This document shows positions 63,047 through 64,000 of a DNA stretch of 64,000 bases, in pieces; position 1 is the first letter of the stretch, and every line of letters starts with the position of its first letter. The notes beneath the pieces were generated by a model. It made no database searches, was not told where the DNA came from, and worked only from the letters and a program-made list of their open reading frames with translations. The stretch is from Eretmocerus hayati. Its lineage: Eukaryota; Arthropoda; Insecta; Hymenoptera; Aphelinidae. Made by a program: the position numbers and the translations under genes. The DNA lies in NCBI GenBank assembly GCA_029851415.1, contig CM056743.1:90246501-90310500 (forward strand), given 5' to 3'.

Positions 63047-64000
63047 CTACACAACTTTGCGGACGTCCCCACTCATGGGGTTATATTCCACGATTCGATC
63101 ATGTATAATTAAGCAATATGCTGTCGTATTTTCGGGGAAGTTATCCTTTGCTTCGAATTCCAATCTCACATCTACTGGAGCATTCTTCAAAGACTCGTTC
63201 TGTTCCGAGCAATCTATGACAATTAGTGGCATTTTTTCTATGAACTCTCTCCTACTCAATAATGGCTCAGAATCATCATATTTGTCGTAATATACGTTCT
63301 GGGAATTTTGATACATATCGTATAGTGGAGCGTACTGGTTTGAGCCTATGTCTAAATTGAGATTTCCGTAGGGATAATACTGGGAGTTGAGGAAAAGTTT
63401 GATATTTTTGATATTGCAGTGATCAAACTGACTCGCATCCTTGTTTTGACACCTTTACGAGCAGTCTGAAATCCTAGAATAACAAAACGTGGTTTTTCTA
63501 ACTGATTAGATGTCTTCACCGTCCAAACTTGGTTCGAGGTTCGTGGGAGTAAAGGGTATTCGAAAAGTTCCCATGAGCGGAAAGGCATTGTAATGGATTT
63601 ACCTTTCTGTAGCTGATTTAGGAGTCTAATTTTATACTCATTGGATAGAGTCACATAAGGCATGTGCCATTCAAGTCGAGTCAAGTTAATCTTCCGTTTC
63701 TCCCAGTTCCCAACTGGGGGTGTCCCAGTATGGTAAATTGTTGAATTGATTGCATTATCATCAGTGTGAGCCCGACGAAGTATCAACTCATGTTTGGTGT
63801 TGATGATAACTTTCCTATAGTCTTCGGCAAAACCTAATATCGATTTGAGAGGAATGAGAACATCAAAATTGCCATTATTGTCGACAATACTCTCAGTTTC
63901 ATCAATACCAGTCCACCCTGCATTTTCTAAATTTTCCTTTGGCGTGAGTGAAACCCAACCTTTCATCAAAGAGGTTATCCCTACATTCTTGCACTTATCT
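63047..64000 (-). pseudogene. Double jelly-roll-like (capsid-fold) protein, frameshifted, partial
   Basis: The N-terminal frame is open from the window edge (64,000) through TTG/ATG 63969-63964 to 63352, with the family-like block IPLKSILGFAEDYRKVIINT followed by KHELILRR, then NLTRLEWHMPYV and RFVILGFQTARKG. Sense then moves one base out of phase near 63,430-63,455 and continues to TAA 63047-63049 through a Tyr-rich stretch and a late strand region (MPLIVIDCSEQ, TAYCLIIHDRIVEY). Both parts match one insect protein family annotated as double jelly-roll-like, a fold shared with major capsid proteins of Polinton-like and large DNA viruses. I rely on memory for that family. The copy is broken, and its N-terminus lies outside the window. 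Confidence 0.65.

Noticed and set aside
1..64000. tRNA, rRNA or snRNA genes
   Set aside because: No cloverleaf with A/B boxes and no rRNA core sequence was recognised; the only tRNA-related sequence is the primer-binding site at 8425.

Overview
This window looks like insect nuclear DNA. That is an inference from R1-clade and CR1/jockey-type LINEs, a Ty3/Gypsy LTR element, a P-element/THAP9-type transposase relic, many fold-back MITEs and a long complex satellite. A parasitoid or other hymenopteran would fit, but nothing here proves the order. I see no bacterial gene organisation, no rRNA or tRNA gene, and no clearly intact conventional host gene. The window reads as a heterochromatin-like or gene-poor accessory region built of nested mobile elements.

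Layout. 1-4.2 kb: R1-clade LINE (+) with the reverse transcriptase deleted and the tail running into (GA)n. 4.2-6.8 kb: non-coding apart from a possible decayed coding patch. 6.84-7.5 kb: 97-bp tandem repeat. 7.69-17.87 kb: full-length Ty3/Gypsy element with both LTRs, a 4-bp target duplication (GGGT), a tRNA-Lys-type primer site, gag, pol and an unusual third ORF, carrying a handful of frameshifts and stops. 18.4-19.1 kb: degenerate minisatellite. 19.6-21.5 kb: 5'-truncated LINE (-) inserted in a GA microsatellite. 22.2-23.6 kb: two non-autonomous TIR elements, one with an 8-bp hAT-like duplication. 23.9-30.3 kb: exon-structured P/THAP9-like transposase relic (THAP zinc finger, coiled coil, RNase H-like core, C-terminal domain), invaded by a fold-back MITE and by about 1.6 kb of simple repeats.

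31.2-38.0 kb: non-coding segment bounded by inverted repeats, with subterminal inverted motifs, palindrome arrays and nested hairpins. 39.4-40.1 kb: large fold-back. 41.6-56.4 kb: satellite of about 28.6 monomers of about 516 bp, with distinct monomer subtypes, higher-order order and near-identical multi-kilobase internal duplications. 57.7-59.1 kb: ankyrin-repeat gene (-) with one frameshift. 59.4-60.7 kb: three consecutive fold-backs, the last carrying a 42-bp perfect palindrome in each arm. 60.8 kb: small unknown ORF. 61.9-62.5 kb: GGGACGTCCC-rich repeat, an inverted copy of one at 38.1-38.5 kb, then (AT)n. 62.46-64.0 kb (-): a conserved unknown protein followed by a double jelly-roll (capsid-fold) type protein that runs off the window and is broken by one frameshift.

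Functional links. LINE and LTR proteins would have served their own retrotransposition, but the copies here are all damaged. The P-type exons once formed one transposase. The double jelly-roll locus and its neighbour look like part of an insect-integrated DNA-virus-like or Polinton-like module and are the least ordinary coding content. All assignments are by eye; none was checked by database search.
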